Part shown: in pieces, positions 1 to 8,229 of the stretch
Layout of the letters: each line of letters starts with the position of its first letter
Position numbering within the stretch: the stretch's first letter is position 1
Origin: Candidatus Kryptobacter tengchongensis
GTDB lineage: Bacteria > Bacteroidota > Ignavibacteria > Kryptoniales > Kryptoniaceae
DNA length: 64,000 nt
Direction: 5' to 3'
Assembly: GCA_001485605.1 (NCBI GenBank)
Contig: FAON01000013.1
Coordinates: 1-64,000, forward strand
Position numbers and translations under genes: made by a program
The notes under the pieces: generated by a model
Databases searched by the model: none
What the model was told of the DNA's origin: nothing
Seen by the model: only the letters and a program-made list of their open reading frames with translations

Positions 1-87
1 GTCCTCGTCGCTATTGCTGTGTCGCTTTTTGTTTTCAGCCTTTTAGGACTTCTGTGTTGGCGAATGTGGCAAGTGAAAATTGAGTAA
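1..87 (+). CDS. C-terminal end of an unidentified membrane protein (partial)
   Basis: The window opens inside a reading frame that gives 28 residues and stops at TAA 85-87. About 20 of these residues form a hydrophobic stretch (Val-Leu-Val-Ala-Ile...Leu-Leu-Cys-Trp), followed by a short charged tail, which suggests a last transmembrane helix. The family cannot be recognised from so short a piece. Because the following kilobase is decayed, the parent gene could also be a remnant. Confidence 0.35.
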   Translation, partial: VLVAIAVSLFVFSLLGLLCWRMWQVKIE

Positions 88-843
88 AAACTATCATAAC
101 CTAAGTTTGCTACTTTTAGGACAAGAGCTAACCTAAGCAATGAAAATTATATTGAACTTATTGCGCTGTAGCTTTTTTTTTTGTTCTGAAGCTGTTCTCA
201 TTGTAACTTGCCTCTCATGTAAAGAGGTTAGAGATCTCAGGTTCAACTTATTGAGGACCCAAAAGCTTTCCTCCCAGTCTTTTGTAGATTTATCGATATC
301 TTTCTCCAAGCTTTTTTAAGGGATTTTAATGAGCATTATCATACAAAGCTTACCTTGAATTTGAAAAAACAAAGATGGAGAAGGAAAGAGAGTGTAAGTG
401 AAGTGAGGGGATTTAGGTTGGCCTCAAAAGAAAAAATGTCCTTTTATGAGATCTTTTCGTTACTATCTTATCTCTACCCTTTTTAGGTTTCCTTTTTAAA
501 CTTTATGATGACAAGTGTATATCTCAATGCTAAGATGAAGAAGAAGTTTTCGGGAGAACATCTTGCTTTGCCTGAATTAGATGTTTAGGGGGGAAGTATT
601 GTGGGGAAGAAAATCCAGAGAGAAAAGAGATATTAGTGGGATTCATGGAGTAGCGGAATATTTACCTATGAGATAAGGATTCTAAAAATAAATATAACAC
701 ATCAGCTTCATTAAGTATTCCGATAAGGCACAATAGATAAGACTGAAATAAAAAATCTTAAAATCTTAGATGATTACTTAACTTATTTTTCTGAGCCAAT
801 AAGACAGATGGGGATTGAAAAGTGAATGATTATGTTCTTTTAA
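88..843. other. Gene-poor, apparently decayed stretch
   Basis: No convincing gene, RNA or strong hairpin was seen here on either strand. Open frames are short and lack family features; the longest ATG-started one I checked (505-588) has no recognisable content. Together with the broken coiled-coil frame just downstream it looks like former coding sequence undergoing decay, but I cannot name a parent gene. Confidence 0.4.
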
Positions 844-1041
844 CTTATAAAAAATTTGCTAATAGTTGATCAACTTACAATCAGAGTTGGCCAGCTCGGT
901 GAAGCACAAAGGAAAACCGAAGAACAACTTATAATGCTAATTGAAGAATTTAGGCAAATAAGAAAATAGTTCGGTGATTTATTAGATACAATAAGCAAAA
1001 TCTCCCATATTTATGAAAAAAAATATTTCCAGTTCTTATAA
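844..1041 (+). pseudogene. Remnant of a coiled-coil protein with an internal stop
   Basis: The frame from 844 encodes a heptad-like coiled coil containing VGQLGEAQRKTEEQL and then EEFRQIRK, stops at TAG 967-969, and continues in the same frame for 23 more codons to TAA 1039-1041. The VxxLxEAQRKTEEQL pattern is typical of the coiled-coil part of DUF3782/PD-(D/E)XK-type proteins common in thermophiles; this is family recall, not a search result. No start codon with a ribosome site is visible, and neither a nuclease domain nor an intact partner is present. A dead fragment is the simplest reading. Confidence 0.45.
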
Positions 1042-1077
1042 CTTATGATATCTGAGTAAGCCAAAGTTTCTAATAGT

Positions 1078-2718
1078 ATGGGAGGGCATAAAATATCTTG
1101 TTTAACTAAATTTACAATTTTTATTGTAATTGCAGTTGTTTTTCTTGAGAATTTTTCTTTCGCCCAATTTTCCGAGACCATCCCAACTGACTACTGGATT
1201 TACCACATTATTGAAGAACTTAAACTTCGTGGTTACTTTAGGGAGCTACCACAGGGGTATAAACCATATTCAAGGATTGAAATATCAAGGCATATAGTTA
1301 AGGAGAACACAAGGGTAAAGAATGATTTTGAAAGAAAGCTTTTCAAAATTCTTGAGGAAGAATTTAGAGATGAAATTGATTTTTTATACACGCAGGTACA
1401 ATCAAACTCAACTAACCTTTTGAGAGATACCGATGATTTTAAACTCAAAGCTGGTGTTATGCTTTCTGAATACGCTTGGCGTGATGGTTATTCAAATCGT
1501 CTTTTAAGGTTTAGGGGCAGAGCAAAATTTTCACTGTATTATAGTGATAAGTTTACACTTTATAATAATTCTCTAATGGATCAAAATTTGCTTGATGATA
1601 CAACTTACACTGGTAAGAAATGGCTCGGCTTTTTTGCTGGTTACACCGAGCAAGGTTATTTAAAATTAAATGTCGGACCTATGTCGGTTAAATTGGGGAG
1701 GGATTATATAAAGTGGGGATATGGAAAGGGCGGGAATTTGTTAATTTCGGATTACGCAATTCCATACGATATAATTCAAATTGATTTATTCTCCAAGAAA
1801 ATTAAATATAGCTGGTTTATCTCTCAACTTGATGATAGGATACCAGATAGTATTAAAGTACTAGAAACGGATAGATTTGATAACGTTGAAGTATTAAAAT
1901 CTCGTAGGTATCTGTCTGCCAATAGGTTGGAGATAAACTTATGGTGCAAGCTTTATTTAGGACTTGGGCAAGCTATTTTATATGGTGGAAATCACCGTAA
2001 TATTGATTTAACACTTTCAAATCCAATAGCATTTTTTTATGAATTTCAAATAAATGATGGAAAGGAATCAAATATATTTTTTTATGCTGATTTAACTTAT
2101 TATCCAATTCGAAATTTAAATTTGTATGCTGAATTTCTCATAGATGATTGGATGTACCAAAGAAAAATGAAACAGGAACTTGAACCCAATACATACGCGT
2201 TTCTAATTGGATTTAAAATTGGGGATATATTAAATATAATTGGTAGTGAATTAAATGCAGAGTATACTCAAATTAGAAATAGAACTTATAATCATGAATA
2301 TGATCACAATAAATATCTTCGTTTCAAAAGACCAATTGCTCATCCACTTGGGAACGATTTCCAAAGTTTTGAATTATGGCTAACGCAATGGGTTTTGAGG
2401 AAATTAAAATTAACTCTAAATTACAAATTTATTGAACACGGAGAAGGCTCAATTGAAAAACCTTGGGATGAGCCGTGGATGGCACCTGATATAACAGTTG
2501 AAACTGGATATAAAGAAAAATTTCCATATGGTGTGGTTGAAAGAACACATAGAATCGGGTTTGGTTTGTTTTATTATTTTAGCTCAAAATTAAATTTTAA
2601 TCTTGAGGTTTTTTATTCAGATATAAAAAATTATAAAAACATTGAGGGGTCTAAAAAGAAGTTATTCACATTTAAAGCCTGGTTATTTTTCAACTTTGAT
2701 AAAACAGTAGGGAGCTAA
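1078..2718 (+). CDS. Wzi-like outer-membrane beta-barrel (capsule assembly family)
   Basis: This 546-residue protein begins with a signal peptide (residues 1-29, hydrophobic core FTIFIVIAVVFL, likely cut after SFA). The mature start has TDYWIYHIIEELKLRGYF, a motif seen at the N-terminus of Wzi-type capsule-assembly proteins of this phylum. The rest alternates aromatic and polar residues as expected for an outer-membrane barrel, with the family-like patch KLGRDYIKWGYGKGGNLL near residue 206. Wzi-family proteins help attach or assemble surface polysaccharide, which fits the sugar-nucleotide genes downstream. The ATG has no clear Shine-Dalgarno site; it was chosen because it gives a complete signal peptide. 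It could instead be a general barrel of unknown role. Confidence 0.6.
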   Translation: MGGHKISCLTKFTIFIVIAVVFLENFSFAQFSETIPTDYWIYHIIEELKLRGYFRELPQGYKPYSRIEISRHIVKENTRVKNDFERKLFKILEEEFRDEIDFLYTQVQSNSTNLLRDTDDFKLKAGVMLSEYAWRDGYSNRLLRFRGRAKFSLYYSDKFTLYNNSLMDQNLLDDTTYTGKKWLGFFAGYTEQGYLKLNVGPMSVKLGRDYIKWGYGKGGNLLISDYAIPYDIIQIDLFSKKIKYSWFISQLDDRIPDSIKVLETDRFDNVEVLKSRRYLSANRLEINLWCKLYLGLGQAILYGGNHRNIDLTLSNPIAFFYEFQINDGKESNIFFYADLTYYPIRNLNLYAEFLIDDWMYQRKMKQELEPNTYAFLIGFKIGDILNIIGSELNAEYTQIRNRTYNHEYDHNKYLRFKRPIAHPLGNDFQSFELWLTQWVLRKLKLTLNYKFIEHGEGSIEKPWDEPWMAPDITVETGYKEKFPYGVVERTHRIGFGLFYYFSSKLNFNLEVFYSDIKNYKNIEGSKKKLFTFKAWLFFNFDKTVGS

Positions 2719-2758
2719 GAAATTCAAATCATTTGTCATCGCGTTTTGAGATTGCTTC

Positions 2759-2771
2759 GGGGCTTCGCCCC
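2759..2771 (+). other. GC-rich hairpin after the Wzi-like gene
   Basis: GGGGC-TTC-GCCCC forms a short perfect stem. It lies in a stretch resembling the common dispersed repeat with the core GAGATTGCTTCGG...CTCAATGACA. There is no T-run after it, so a terminator role is doubtful; it is more likely a fragment of a dispersed repeat. Confidence 0.4.
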
Positions 2772-2792
2772 TCAATGACAGGATGAAAGATT

Positions 2793-3503
2793 GACTCACC
2801 CCCTAACCCCTCTCTATAAAATAGAGAGGGGGAGAATTAAAAAGGGTAAGTTAATAAACGACTCACCCCCTAACCCCCTCTCTATTTATAGAGAGGGAGT
2901 ACTAAGGTGGTGAGTTAATGAATTGACTCACCCTCTAACCCCCTCTCTACAACTGTAGAGAGGGGGAACTTAAAGGGGGTGAGTAAAAAAATAAAAATTC
3001 CCCCGACATAATTACTTTGCGACTTCGTCGCTTCGCACCATGCAATAATTCAACCCCTGTTCCCTCTATACAATTTTAGAGAGGAAAACTAAAGAGGTGG
3101 ATTAATAAATTGACTCACCCCCTAACCCCCTCTCTAAAATTAGAGAGGGGGGAAATGAAAAGGGGGTGAGTTAATAAACTAACCCACCCCAACTCCCTCT
3201 CTAAAGTTAGAGAGAGGAGAATTAAGAGAGGTAAGTTAACAAACTAACTCACCCCCTACCTCCCTCTCTACAACTGTAGAGAGGGGGAACTTAAAGGGGG
3301 TGAGTTGAAAAACTGACCCACCCAACTCCCTCTTTAAAGTTAGAGAGAGGAGAATTAAGAGAGGTAAGTTAACAAGCTAACTCACCCTCTACCCCCCTCT
3401 CTACAACTGTAGAGAGGGGGAACTTAAAGGGGGTGAGTTGAAAAACTGACCTACCCCAACCCCCTCTCTAATTTAGAGAGGGGGAAGCAAGGGGGTGAGT
3501 TAA
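2793..3503. repeat. Array of about ten degenerate palindromic repeats between the Wzi-like gene and glmS
   Basis: About ten units of 55-70 bp follow one another. Each has the plan GACTCACCCCCTAACCCC, then CTCTCTA...TAGAGAGG, then a purine stretch ending GGGGGTGAGTTAA. The inner CCTCTCTA/TAGAGAGG arms form a hairpin, and the outer CTCACCCCC/GGGGGTGAG arms extend it, so each unit can fold as a long interrupted stem. Copies start near 2793, 2860, 2935, 3050, 3112, 3177, 3245, 3311, 3377 and 3444. Loop sequences differ (ATAAA, ATTTAT, CAACTG, AAAAT, AAAGT). A foreign patch at about 3000-3048 (GACTTCGTCGCTTCGC) interrupts the array. There are no open reading frames and no cas genes. This is most like a clustered REP/MITE-type element family. 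Confidence 0.85.
3177..3443. repeat. Two tandem copies of a 133-bp higher-order unit
   Basis: Inside the palindrome array, the pair of units 3177-3310 is repeated almost exactly at 3311-3443. Each consists of one unit with an AAAGT loop followed by one with a CAACTG loop. Spacing between equivalent bases is 133-134 bp, and a further partial copy begins at 3444. The duplication is recent compared with the divergence among single units, pointing to expansion by unequal crossover or slippage of a two-unit block. Confidence 0.75.
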
Positions 3504-3538
3504 CAAGATAAATCTAAAATAAAAAAAGGTTTAAAGTT

Positions 3539-5398
3539 ATGTGCGGTATTGTTGGTTATATCGGGAAGAGAAATATCTTTGAAGTTCTTATAAGTGGGTT
3601 GAAAAGACTTGAATACAGGGGATATGATTCAGCAGGCATCGCCATATTATCCGACGATGTTTTTATTCTAAAGAGAGCTGGAAAAGTTTCAAGACTTGAA
3701 AACGAACTTCAAAATTTTGCACCTATTGTAAATTCAACTTCGTTTTCTTTATCTGTAGGTATAGCTCACACGAGATGGGCAACACATGGTGAGCCAAGCG
3801 ATATAAATGCACACCCTTTAACCGATTGCACAGGTAAATTTGCGGTTGTTCATAACGGAATAATTGAAAATTATCAAATCTTAAAGAAAAAACTTGAATC
3901 GCTTGGACATATCTTCAAAAGTCAAACTGATACTGAAGTAATTTCTCATTTGATAGAGGAATTTTATAAAAACACAAAAGATTTCACAACATCTGTTCAA
4001 CTTGCTCTTAATCATATTGAAGGAACATATGGGCTTGGGATAGTCTGTGCGCATGAGCCTGAAAAAATAATTGTTGCAAGAAAAGGAAGTCCGATAATAA
4101 TTGGCTTGGGTGATGGGGAGTATATAGCAGCTTCAGACCCCTCAGCTATTGTTGCTTTAACAAGAAATGTAATTTTTCTTGAGGATGGTGAAATTGGGAT
4201 AATATCACCTGATGGTGTTGAGGTAAGGAAGATACATTCTGATGAAAAATTGGATCTTGATAGCAGAATTCACGAATTAGCGCTTAGTTTAGATGAAATA
4301 GAAAAAGGTGGTTTTCCACATTTTATGCTTAAGGAAATCTTTGAACAGCCTGAGTCTTTGCTTAATTCAATGCGTGGCAGGATAAATGAAAAAGGCGAAG
4401 TAAAGCTCGGGGGAATCGCTGATTTTATGGATAAAATTTTAAATGCGAGAAGATTTATAATCACAGCATGTGGCACAAGTTGGCATGCTGGACTTGTTGG
4501 AAAATACATGCTTGAACAATATGCCGAAATACCCGTTGATGTTGAATATGCTTCGGAGTTTAGATATAGAAATCCAGTGATATTTCCAGATGATGTTGTG
4601 TGGTTGATAAGTCAAAGTGGTGAAACCGCAGATACTCTTGCTGCATTGCGACTTGCTAAGGCGAAGGGAGCAACTGTTCTTGGAATCGTAAATGTGGTTG
4701 GTTCAACAATTGCAAGAGAAAGCCATGCTGGAGTTTATATCCATGCCGGACCTGAAATTGGGGTTGCATCAACAAAAGCTTTTACAAGTCAGCTTGTTGT
4801 GCTTAGTTTAATTACGCTGTTGCTTGGAAGAGAAAAAGGGAAAATATCTCCCGAACTCGCATCTGAGATAGCAAGGGAATTGATTTCAATTCCTGAAAAA
4901 GTTAAAAAAATTCTTGAATTAAATGATCACATAAAAGCGCTTGCAGAAAAATATAAAGACCATCATAACTTTCTATATCTTGGGCGTGGGTTTAATTATC
5001 CAGTTGCGCTTGAGGGCGCCCTGAAACTAAAAGAAATTTCTTATATCCATGCAGAAGGTTATCCAGCAGCTGAAATGAAACATGGACCAATTGCTTTGAT
5101 TGATGAAAATATGCCTGTTGTTTTTATCGCTGTTAAAGATGGTGTTTACGAAAAAGTCCTAAGCAATATGGAAGAAGTTAAAGCAAGAAAGGGAAAAATA
5201 ATTTCAATTGTTACTGAACTTGATGATAAAGTAGCGAAATTATCTGATCACACCATTCAAATTCCACAAACATTTGATATGTTGATGCCGATTCTCTCTG
5301 TGATACCATTGCAGTTGCTTGCTTATCACATCGCTGTTATGCGTGGGTGTGATGTTGATCAGCCGAGAAATCTTGCAAAAAGCGTAACGGTGGAATAG
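3539..5398 (+). CDS. glmS: Glutamine-fructose-6-phosphate aminotransferase (isomerizing)
   Basis: GlmS makes glucosamine-6-phosphate from fructose-6-phosphate and glutamine, the entry step to UDP-GlcNAc for peptidoglycan and surface glycans. The 619-residue length is standard. Residue 2 is the catalytic Cys (MCGIVGYIG) of the N-terminal glutamine amidohydrolase domain. Two SIS domains follow, with ITACGTSWHAG near residue 308, SQSGETADT near 360 and STKAFTSQ in the first, and the conserved end DQPRNLAKSVTVE. The start is fixed because Cys must be residue 2. The region upstream is the palindromic array; I found no glmS-ribozyme-like sequence there. It stands ahead of the sugar-nucleotide genes. 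Confidence 0.97.
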   Translation: MCGIVGYIGKRNIFEVLISGLKRLEYRGYDSAGIAILSDDVFILKRAGKVSRLENELQNFAPIVNSTSFSLSVGIAHTRWATHGEPSDINAHPLTDCTGKFAVVHNGIIENYQILKKKLESLGHIFKSQTDTEVISHLIEEFYKNTKDFTTSVQLALNHIEGTYGLGIVCAHEPEKIIVARKGSPIIIGLGDGEYIAASDPSAIVALTRNVIFLEDGEIGIISPDGVEVRKIHSDEKLDLDSRIHELALSLDEIEKGGFPHFMLKEIFEQPESLLNSMRGRINEKGEVKLGGIADFMDKILNARRFIITACGTSWHAGLVGKYMLEQYAEIPVDVEYASEFRYRNPVIFPDDVVWLISQSGETADTLAALRLAKAKGATVLGIVNVVGSTIARESHAGVYIHAGPEIGVASTKAFTSQLVVLSLITLLLGREKGKISPELASEIARELISIPEKVKKILELNDHIKALAEKYKDHHNFLYLGRGFNYPVALEGALKLKEISYIHAEGYPAAEMKHGPIALIDENMPVVFIAVKDGVYEKVLSNMEEVKARKGKIISIVTELDDKVAKLSDHTIQIPQTFDMLMPILSVIPLQLLAYHIAVMRGCDVDQPRNLAKSVTVE

Positions 5399-5427
5399 GG
5401 AATAAGCCAAATTTGTAAAGGGGAAAA

Positions 5428-5450
5428 TTCTTTGCTAACTTTGCAAAGAA
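5428..5450 (+). terminator. Possible weak terminator after glmS
   Basis: TTCTTTGC at 5428-5435 pairs perfectly with GCAAAGAA at 5443-5450 across a 7-base loop, followed by GATTTATTTTTAT. The stem is AU-rich and the T-run is interrupted, so it may terminate only partly before the HEPN gene. Confidence 0.4.
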
Positions 5451-5526
5451 GATTTATTTTTATATTTGGTATTACCAGATGAAGATAAGTTTTATGAATT
5501 TTTAAAATTCTAAAATCCGAACGATT

Positions 5527-5931
5527 ATGAATAGGTGGAAAGATTGGTATGATCAAGCGAAAAGGGATATTGAGAGAGCCAGAATTGATATTGATTTTAA
5601 ATTTTATGAGTGGGCTTGTTTTACAGCACAACAATCCGCTGAAAAAGCGGTAAAGGCGCTCGCTTTGAAAATCGGTTTAAATTTATGGGGACATTCCATA
5701 TTTGAAATGATAAAAATTTTATCTGGAAAGATTGAAATTCCTGAAAAAATAGGTGAATACGCAAAATTGCTTGATCTATACTATATACCGCCAAGATATC
5801 CTAATGGGTTTGCTTCAGGTAAACCAGCTGATTACTTCACGGAAAAACAAGCATTGGAGGCATTAGATGCGGCAAGTAATATCATCAAGTTCTGTGAAGG
5901 GATTTTATTTAAAGAGGGAGGAGATACTTAA
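5527..5931 (+). CDS. HEPN-domain protein
   Basis: A 134-residue all-alpha HEPN-family protein (PF05168-like). The recognisable features are the N-terminal WKDWYDQAKRDIERA helix, FYEWACFTAQQSAEKAVKAL, the GHSI turn, and a C-terminal YPNGFASGKPADYF segment of the ARYP type. HEPN proteins pair with minimal nucleotidyltransferases (MNT), often as toxin-antitoxin or nucleotide-modifying pairs. I do not see a clean R-X4-6-H ribonuclease motif, so toxicity cannot be assumed. The gene overlaps the MNT gene by 65 bp, showing a single transcriptional unit. No clear ribosome site precedes the ATG. Confidence 0.8.
   Translation: MNRWKDWYDQAKRDIERARIDIDFKFYEWACFTAQQSAEKAVKALALKIGLNLWGHSIFEMIKILSGKIEIPEKIGEYAKLLDLYYIPPRYPNGFASGKPADYFTEKQALEALDAASNIIKFCEGILFKEGGDT
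5856..5860 (+). promoter_or_regulatory. Shine-Dalgarno site that sets the MNT start inside the HEPN gene
   Basis: GGAGG lies six bases before ATG 5867. The next in-frame candidate, GTG 5894, has no such site. This supports the long 65-bp overlap and translational coupling of the HEPN and MNT genes. Confidence 0.6.
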
Positions 5932-6250
5932 AACAGTTGAAGAGATATCAAAAACTGCTATGGATTTATTCCCAGAAATAGATGAGATAAGAATTTTCGG
6001 TTCATTTGCAAAGAAGCAGGAGACAGGGTTAAGTGATATTGACATTTTCGTATTGTTAAGTGATACTGGAAGCGAAAACCCGATTGAAAGATGTAAAAAG
6101 TATTTCTATTTTTTCGCAGATAATCTTGATATTGCAGTTGATGTTATAGTCGCTGGAGAAAACGAAATTGAGAGTTTTAGGAATTTAATAAACGAAAGTA
6201 TTTTGGTCGTAAAAAGAACCCCAAAAACAAATCAAAATAAATCTGCTTAA
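5867..6250 (+). CDS. MNT-type nucleotidyltransferase, partner of the HEPN protein
   Basis: A 127-residue nucleotidyltransferase of the minimal (MNT) family. The polymerase-beta-like motif IFGSFAKKQETGLSDIDIFV (G-S-x-A...S-D-I-D) starts near residue 43, with the two metal-binding Asp in SDID. In characterised HEPN/MNT pairs the MNT component modifies or neutralises the HEPN partner; whether that holds here is inference. The ATG at 5867 overlaps the HEPN gene and has GGAGG six bases upstream; homologues usually begin near the LKREEIL helix, so the first ~15 residues may be an extension. The UDP-glucose dehydrogenase gene starts three bases after the stop. Confidence 0.8.
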   Translation: MRQVISSSSVKGFYLKREEILKTVEEISKTAMDLFPEIDEIRIFGSFAKKQETGLSDIDIFVLLSDTGSENPIERCKKYFYFFADNLDIAVDVIVAGENEIESFRNLINESILVVKRTPKTNQNKSA

Positions 6251-6253
6251 AAA

Positions 6254-7597
6254 ATGAACATCTCAATCATTGGAACTGGTTATGTTGGACTTGTTACAGG
6301 CGCTTGTTTTGCCGAAAGTGGTAACAATGTGATCTGTATGGATATTGATAAAGAGAAAATCAATAAGCTTAAAAAGGGGATCGTTCCAATCTATGAGCCC
6401 GGTCTTGATGAAATTGTGAGAAAAAATTTAAATACTGGAAGATTGAAGTTTACAACTGATCTTGAATACGCTGTTAGAAATTCAGAAATAATTTTTCTTT
6501 GCCTCCCAACTCCGCCCGGAAAAGACGGGGATGCTGATCTTGGGATTTTATTTTCCGTTGTGAAGAATATCGCGAAAATTTTGCGGGGATTAGCAAAAGA
6601 CGAAAAAAAACAGCTTAAAAAGCTTATAGTTAGCAAGTCAACAGTACCAGTTGGAACGGCGGATAAAATAAAAGAAATGTTAAATAAAGAACTTGGCAAG
6701 TATTCAGATAAAATTGATTTGTATGTGGCTTCAAACCCAGAATTTTTAAAAGAGGGAAACGCTGTGCAGGATTTCATGTTTCCAGATAGAGTCGTGATAG
6801 GAGTAAATGATGGGGAAGCCGAAAAAATTCTTCGCGAACTTTATGAACCTTTCGTCAGAACAGGAGCTCCAATTCTTGTGATGGATACGCGAAGCGCTGA
6901 AATGGTTAAATATACCGCAAATGCTTTTCTTGCTATGAGAATTTCATTTATGAATGAGATAGCAAACCTTTGTGAAAAGCTTGGCGCTGATGTTGAAAAA
7001 GTAAGAATTGCAATCGGTTATGATAATAGAATAGGTCCAAGATTTTTGTTTCCCGGCGTTGGCTGGGGCGGTAGCTGTTTCCCTAAAGATATAAAAGCGT
7101 TGATGAAAATGGGGGAGAAAAACGGCGTTGAATTGAAAATTGTTAAATCAGTTTATGAGGTTAATGAAAGACAAAAGAAATTAATAGTTGAAAAGATAAA
7201 AAAACATTTTGGAAGGGAATTGAAGAATAAAAAGATAGCAATATGGGGATTGTCTTTTAAACCAAAGACAGATGATATGAGAGAAGCACCTTCAATTGTA
7301 ATCATAAATGAATTGTTAAAACTTGGAGCAAAAATTTCCGCTTTTGATCCCGTAGCTGTGCCAAATGCAAAGAAAATTTTCGGCGATAAAGTAAAATTTG
7401 CAAAAAATCAATATGAGGCTTTGAAAAATGCAGATGCTCTCGTCCTCATAACTGAATGGCAAGAATTTAGAGAACCTGATTTTAATTACATAAAAACATT
7501 GATGCGAACCCCTGTTGTCTTTGATGGAAGAAATATCTATAATCCAGAGAAACTCAAAAAACTTGGGTTTACATATTATGGCATCGGCAGAGGGTAA
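6254..7597 (+). CDS. ugd: UDP-glucose 6-dehydrogenase
   Basis: Oxidises UDP-glucose to UDP-glucuronate with two NAD+. The 447-residue protein starts with a Rossmann site (GTGYVGLVTGACFAE), has the middle helix domain, and the catalytic Cys275 in GWGGSCFPKD. The C-terminal UDP-binding domain includes WGLSFKPKTDDMREAP. Its product is the substrate of the UDP-glucuronate decarboxylase encoded at 11089, so the two belong to one route to UDP-xylose. The start is three bases after the MNT stop. The dehydrogenase could act on UDP-N-acetylhexosamine, but the downstream decarboxylase favours UDP-glucose. Confidence 0.93.
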   Translation: MNISIIGTGYVGLVTGACFAESGNNVICMDIDKEKINKLKKGIVPIYEPGLDEIVRKNLNTGRLKFTTDLEYAVRNSEIIFLCLPTPPGKDGDADLGILFSVVKNIAKILRGLAKDEKKQLKKLIVSKSTVPVGTADKIKEMLNKELGKYSDKIDLYVASNPEFLKEGNAVQDFMFPDRVVIGVNDGEAEKILRELYEPFVRTGAPILVMDTRSAEMVKYTANAFLAMRISFMNEIANLCEKLGADVEKVRIAIGYDNRIGPRFLFPGVGWGGSCFPKDIKALMKMGEKNGVELKIVKSVYEVNERQKKLIVEKIKKHFGRELKNKKIAIWGLSFKPKTDDMREAPSIVIINELLKLGAKISAFDPVAVPNAKKIFGDKVKFAKNQYEALKNADALVLITEWQEFREPDFNYIKTLMRTPVVFDGRNIYNPEKLKKLGFTYYGIGRG

Positions 7598-7670
7598 ATT
7601 TGTCTGAATCACTCTATCGGCTTTGAAAGTGAAAACTTTAAAAACTCTTCATTAAAAGTTACCAAGGGTT

Positions 7671-8228
7671 ATGCCATTTAAATTCACGAGGGTTAGTGAA
7701 ATACCGGATTTGATCATAATAGAACCAACAGTCTTTGAGGATAATCGCGGGTTTTTCATGGAGACTTACTCGTATAGAGAATTTGAAAGGGTTGGAATAA
7801 AAGAGAAGTTCGTTCAAGATAATCATTCAAAATCTGTGAAAGGAGTTTTAAGAGGCTTACATTTTCAAATTGAGCCATTTGCTCAGTCAAAACTTGTAAG
7901 ATGTATAAAAGGCGAGATATTTGATGTTGCGGTTGATATTAGACCCGAATCTGCAACCTTCAAAAAATGGTTTGGTTTGATACTCTCTGAAGAAAATAAA
8001 AGAATGTTATATATCCCCAAAGGTTTTGCTCATGGTTTTGTTGTGCTCTCTGAAGTTGCTGAGGTTGAGTATAAAGTTGATAATTTTTATTCACCTGAAC
8101 ATGAGCGTGGCATAATCTGGAATGACCCAGAAATAGGAATTAAATGGCCTTTTGAAAACCCAATTCTTTCCCCAAAAGATATGAATTTGCCTAAGTTATC
8201 AAAACTAATGGAAGAGTTATTGAGTTGA
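7671..8228 (+). CDS. rfbC: dTDP-4-dehydrorhamnose 3,5-epimerase
   Basis: A cupin-fold epimerase of 185 residues for dTDP-rhamnose synthesis. The family marks are VFEDNRGFFMETY, the catalytic His in LRGLHFQ, KGEIFDVAVDIR, and YIPKGFAHGF followed by VDNFYSPEHERGIIW. No rfbA, rfbB or rfbD is present in the window, so the rest of the rhamnose pathway must lie elsewhere or the enzyme may act on another dTDP/NDP-4-keto sugar. It ends one base before hypD, an unusual neighbour. Confidence 0.93.
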   Translation: MPFKFTRVSEIPDLIIIEPTVFEDNRGFFMETYSYREFERVGIKEKFVQDNHSKSVKGVLRGLHFQIEPFAQSKLVRCIKGEIFDVAVDIRPESATFKKWFGLILSEENKRMLYIPKGFAHGFVVLSEVAEVEYKVDNFYSPEHERGIIWNDPEIGIKWPFENPILSPKDMNLPKLSKLMEELLS

Positions 8229-8229
8229 A

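Noticed and set aside
505-588. Small ATG-started ORF of 27 codons
   Set aside because: No ribosome site, no recognisable motif, and it lies in decayed sequence.
2793-3503. CRISPR array
   Set aside because: Units are themselves long palindromes with variable loops and no unique spacers of constant length, and no cas genes are present.
3504-3538. glmS ribozyme/riboswitch ahead of glmS
   Set aside because: Only 35 AT-rich bases lie between the repeat array and the start codon; nothing resembling the ribozyme core was seen.
6391-6777. Open frame on the minus strand opposite UDP-glucose dehydrogenase
   Set aside because: It is an antisense shadow of a clearly conserved gene, with no family features.
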